Source: Rickettsiales bacterium (GTDB lineage Bacteria; Pseudomonadota; Alphaproteobacteria; Rickettsiales; UBA3002). Taken from it: a stretch of DNA of 5,903 nt. The notes under the pieces were generated by a model. The model worked only from the letters and a program-made list of their open reading frames with translations, ran no database searches and was not told the origin of the DNA. Positions within the stretch are counted from its first letter, which is position 1. Each line of letters starts with the position of its first letter. Position numbers and translations under genes: made by a program. Positions 5,435-5,903 of the stretch are shown here, one piece after another. The DNA lies in the NCBI GenBank assembly GCA_002725445.1, contig PBPD01000037.1, forward strand, positions 1-5,903, written 5' to 3'.

Positions 5435-5903
5435 AAGGCGGAAAATGCAGCCCCTTTGGCGACTCGGTAAACAGCTCAAAGCCGTCTGCCGTGACTGCCA
5501 GCGAATGCTCGAACTGACAGGACAGCGAACGATCACGCGTGGTCACCGTCCAGCCATCATGCTTGGACAGTTTGGTGCCCGCCTTGCCCGCATTCAACAT
5601 CGGCTCAACGGTGAAGAACATCCCCTCTTCCAGCTGCGCGCCAGTGCCCGCTTCGCCGTAATGCAGAATGTTCGGCGCAGAGTGGAACACTTTGCCCAAC
5701 CCATGGCCGCAATATTCGCGCACGATCGACACGCCCTCTGCCTCGGCGAACACCTGAATCGCATGACCAATATCGCCTACGGTTGCGCCGGGCTTCACCT
5801 GCTCGATACCGCGCATCATCGCGTCATAGGTAATTTGCGTAAGCCGCTTGGCTTTAATCGGAGGGTTGCCCACCCAATACATGCGACTCGTATCGCCATG
5901 CCA
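5421..5903 (-). CDS. map: type I methionine aminopeptidase, 5' part cut off by window edge
   Basis: The C-terminal 160 residues of MetAP, the cytosolic metalloenzyme that removes the initiator Met from nascent proteins. The visible frame opens with WHGDTSRMYWVGN, which holds Asp4, equivalent to E. coli metal ligand Asp108. Other ligands are visible: His67 in YCGHGLGK, Glu100 in FTVEPMLNAG and Glu132 in CQFEHSLAV; the substrate-binding His74 in VFHSAP is also present. The first metal-binding Asp lies upstream of the window. The C-terminus SPKGLHFPPYGNS is typical of type I enzymes. The frame runs intact to the window edge with no start, so the true start is outside. The stop TGA (5423-5421) lies inside the first codons of the downstream SDR gene. 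Confidence 0.97.
   Translation of the reverse strand, partial: WHGDTSRMYWVGNPPIKAKRLTQITYDAMMRGIEQVKPGATVGDIGHAIQVFAEAEGVSIVREYCGHGLGKVFHSAPNILHYGEAGTGAQLEEGMFFTVEPMLNAGKAGTKLSKHDGWTVTTRDRSLSCQFEHSLAVTADGFELFTESPKGLHFPPYGNS

Noticed and set aside
5435..5536. Longer SDR start at 5536.
   Set aside because: The extension lies wholly inside map, does not resemble an SDR N-terminus, and precedes the normal first beta strand.

Overview
The window reads as alphaproteobacterial chromosome of intermediate GC content. Every recognisable gene lies on the minus strand, so transcription runs from high to low coordinates. The lineage call rests on three things: nuoC and nuoD are separate genes (they are fused in E. 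coli), the Nuo and HU proteins look alphaproteobacterial, and the order hup, tRNA-Val, tRNA-Asp, then the nuo operon resembles a hup-tRNA-nuo order I recall from alphaproteobacteria. I cannot name a genus.

Layout in transcription order. (1) 5903-4655: the 3' part of a type I methionine aminopeptidase gene (map) runs into a short-chain dehydrogenase/reductase gene with a 14-nt overlap. (2) 4654-4425: a 230-bp gap with a weak terminator-like hairpin and a candidate HU promoter whose spacer holds an inverted repeat. (3) 4424-4137: the nucleoid protein HU. (4) 4136-3764: a terminator, tRNA-Val(UAC), tRNA-Asp(GUC) and a second strong terminator. The two tRNA genes share a similar promoter candidate, and a hairpin lies in the tRNA-Asp leader. 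(5) 3698-3234: an ElaA-type GNAT acetyltransferase placed between the tRNAs and nuo. (6) 3204-1: a good sigma70-like promoter, then nuoA, nuoB, nuoC, a 56-codon membrane-protein ORF, nuoD and the first part of nuoE, packed with gaps of 4 nt or less or with overlaps.

The nuo genes encode the Q-module and part of the N-module of respiratory complex I (NADH:ubiquinone oxidoreductase), plus the membrane subunit NuoA. The most interesting item is the small ORF at 1444-1614 between nuoC and nuoD. It has ATGA stop/start overlaps on both sides and its own Shine-Dalgarno sequence. It encodes one predicted transmembrane helix followed by a very acidic tail. It is not a standard Nuo subunit and I do not recognise it, so it is a candidate lineage-specific complex I subunit or assembly factor. 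The other genes are ordinary housekeeping genes; I see no mobile element, CRISPR array or defence system.
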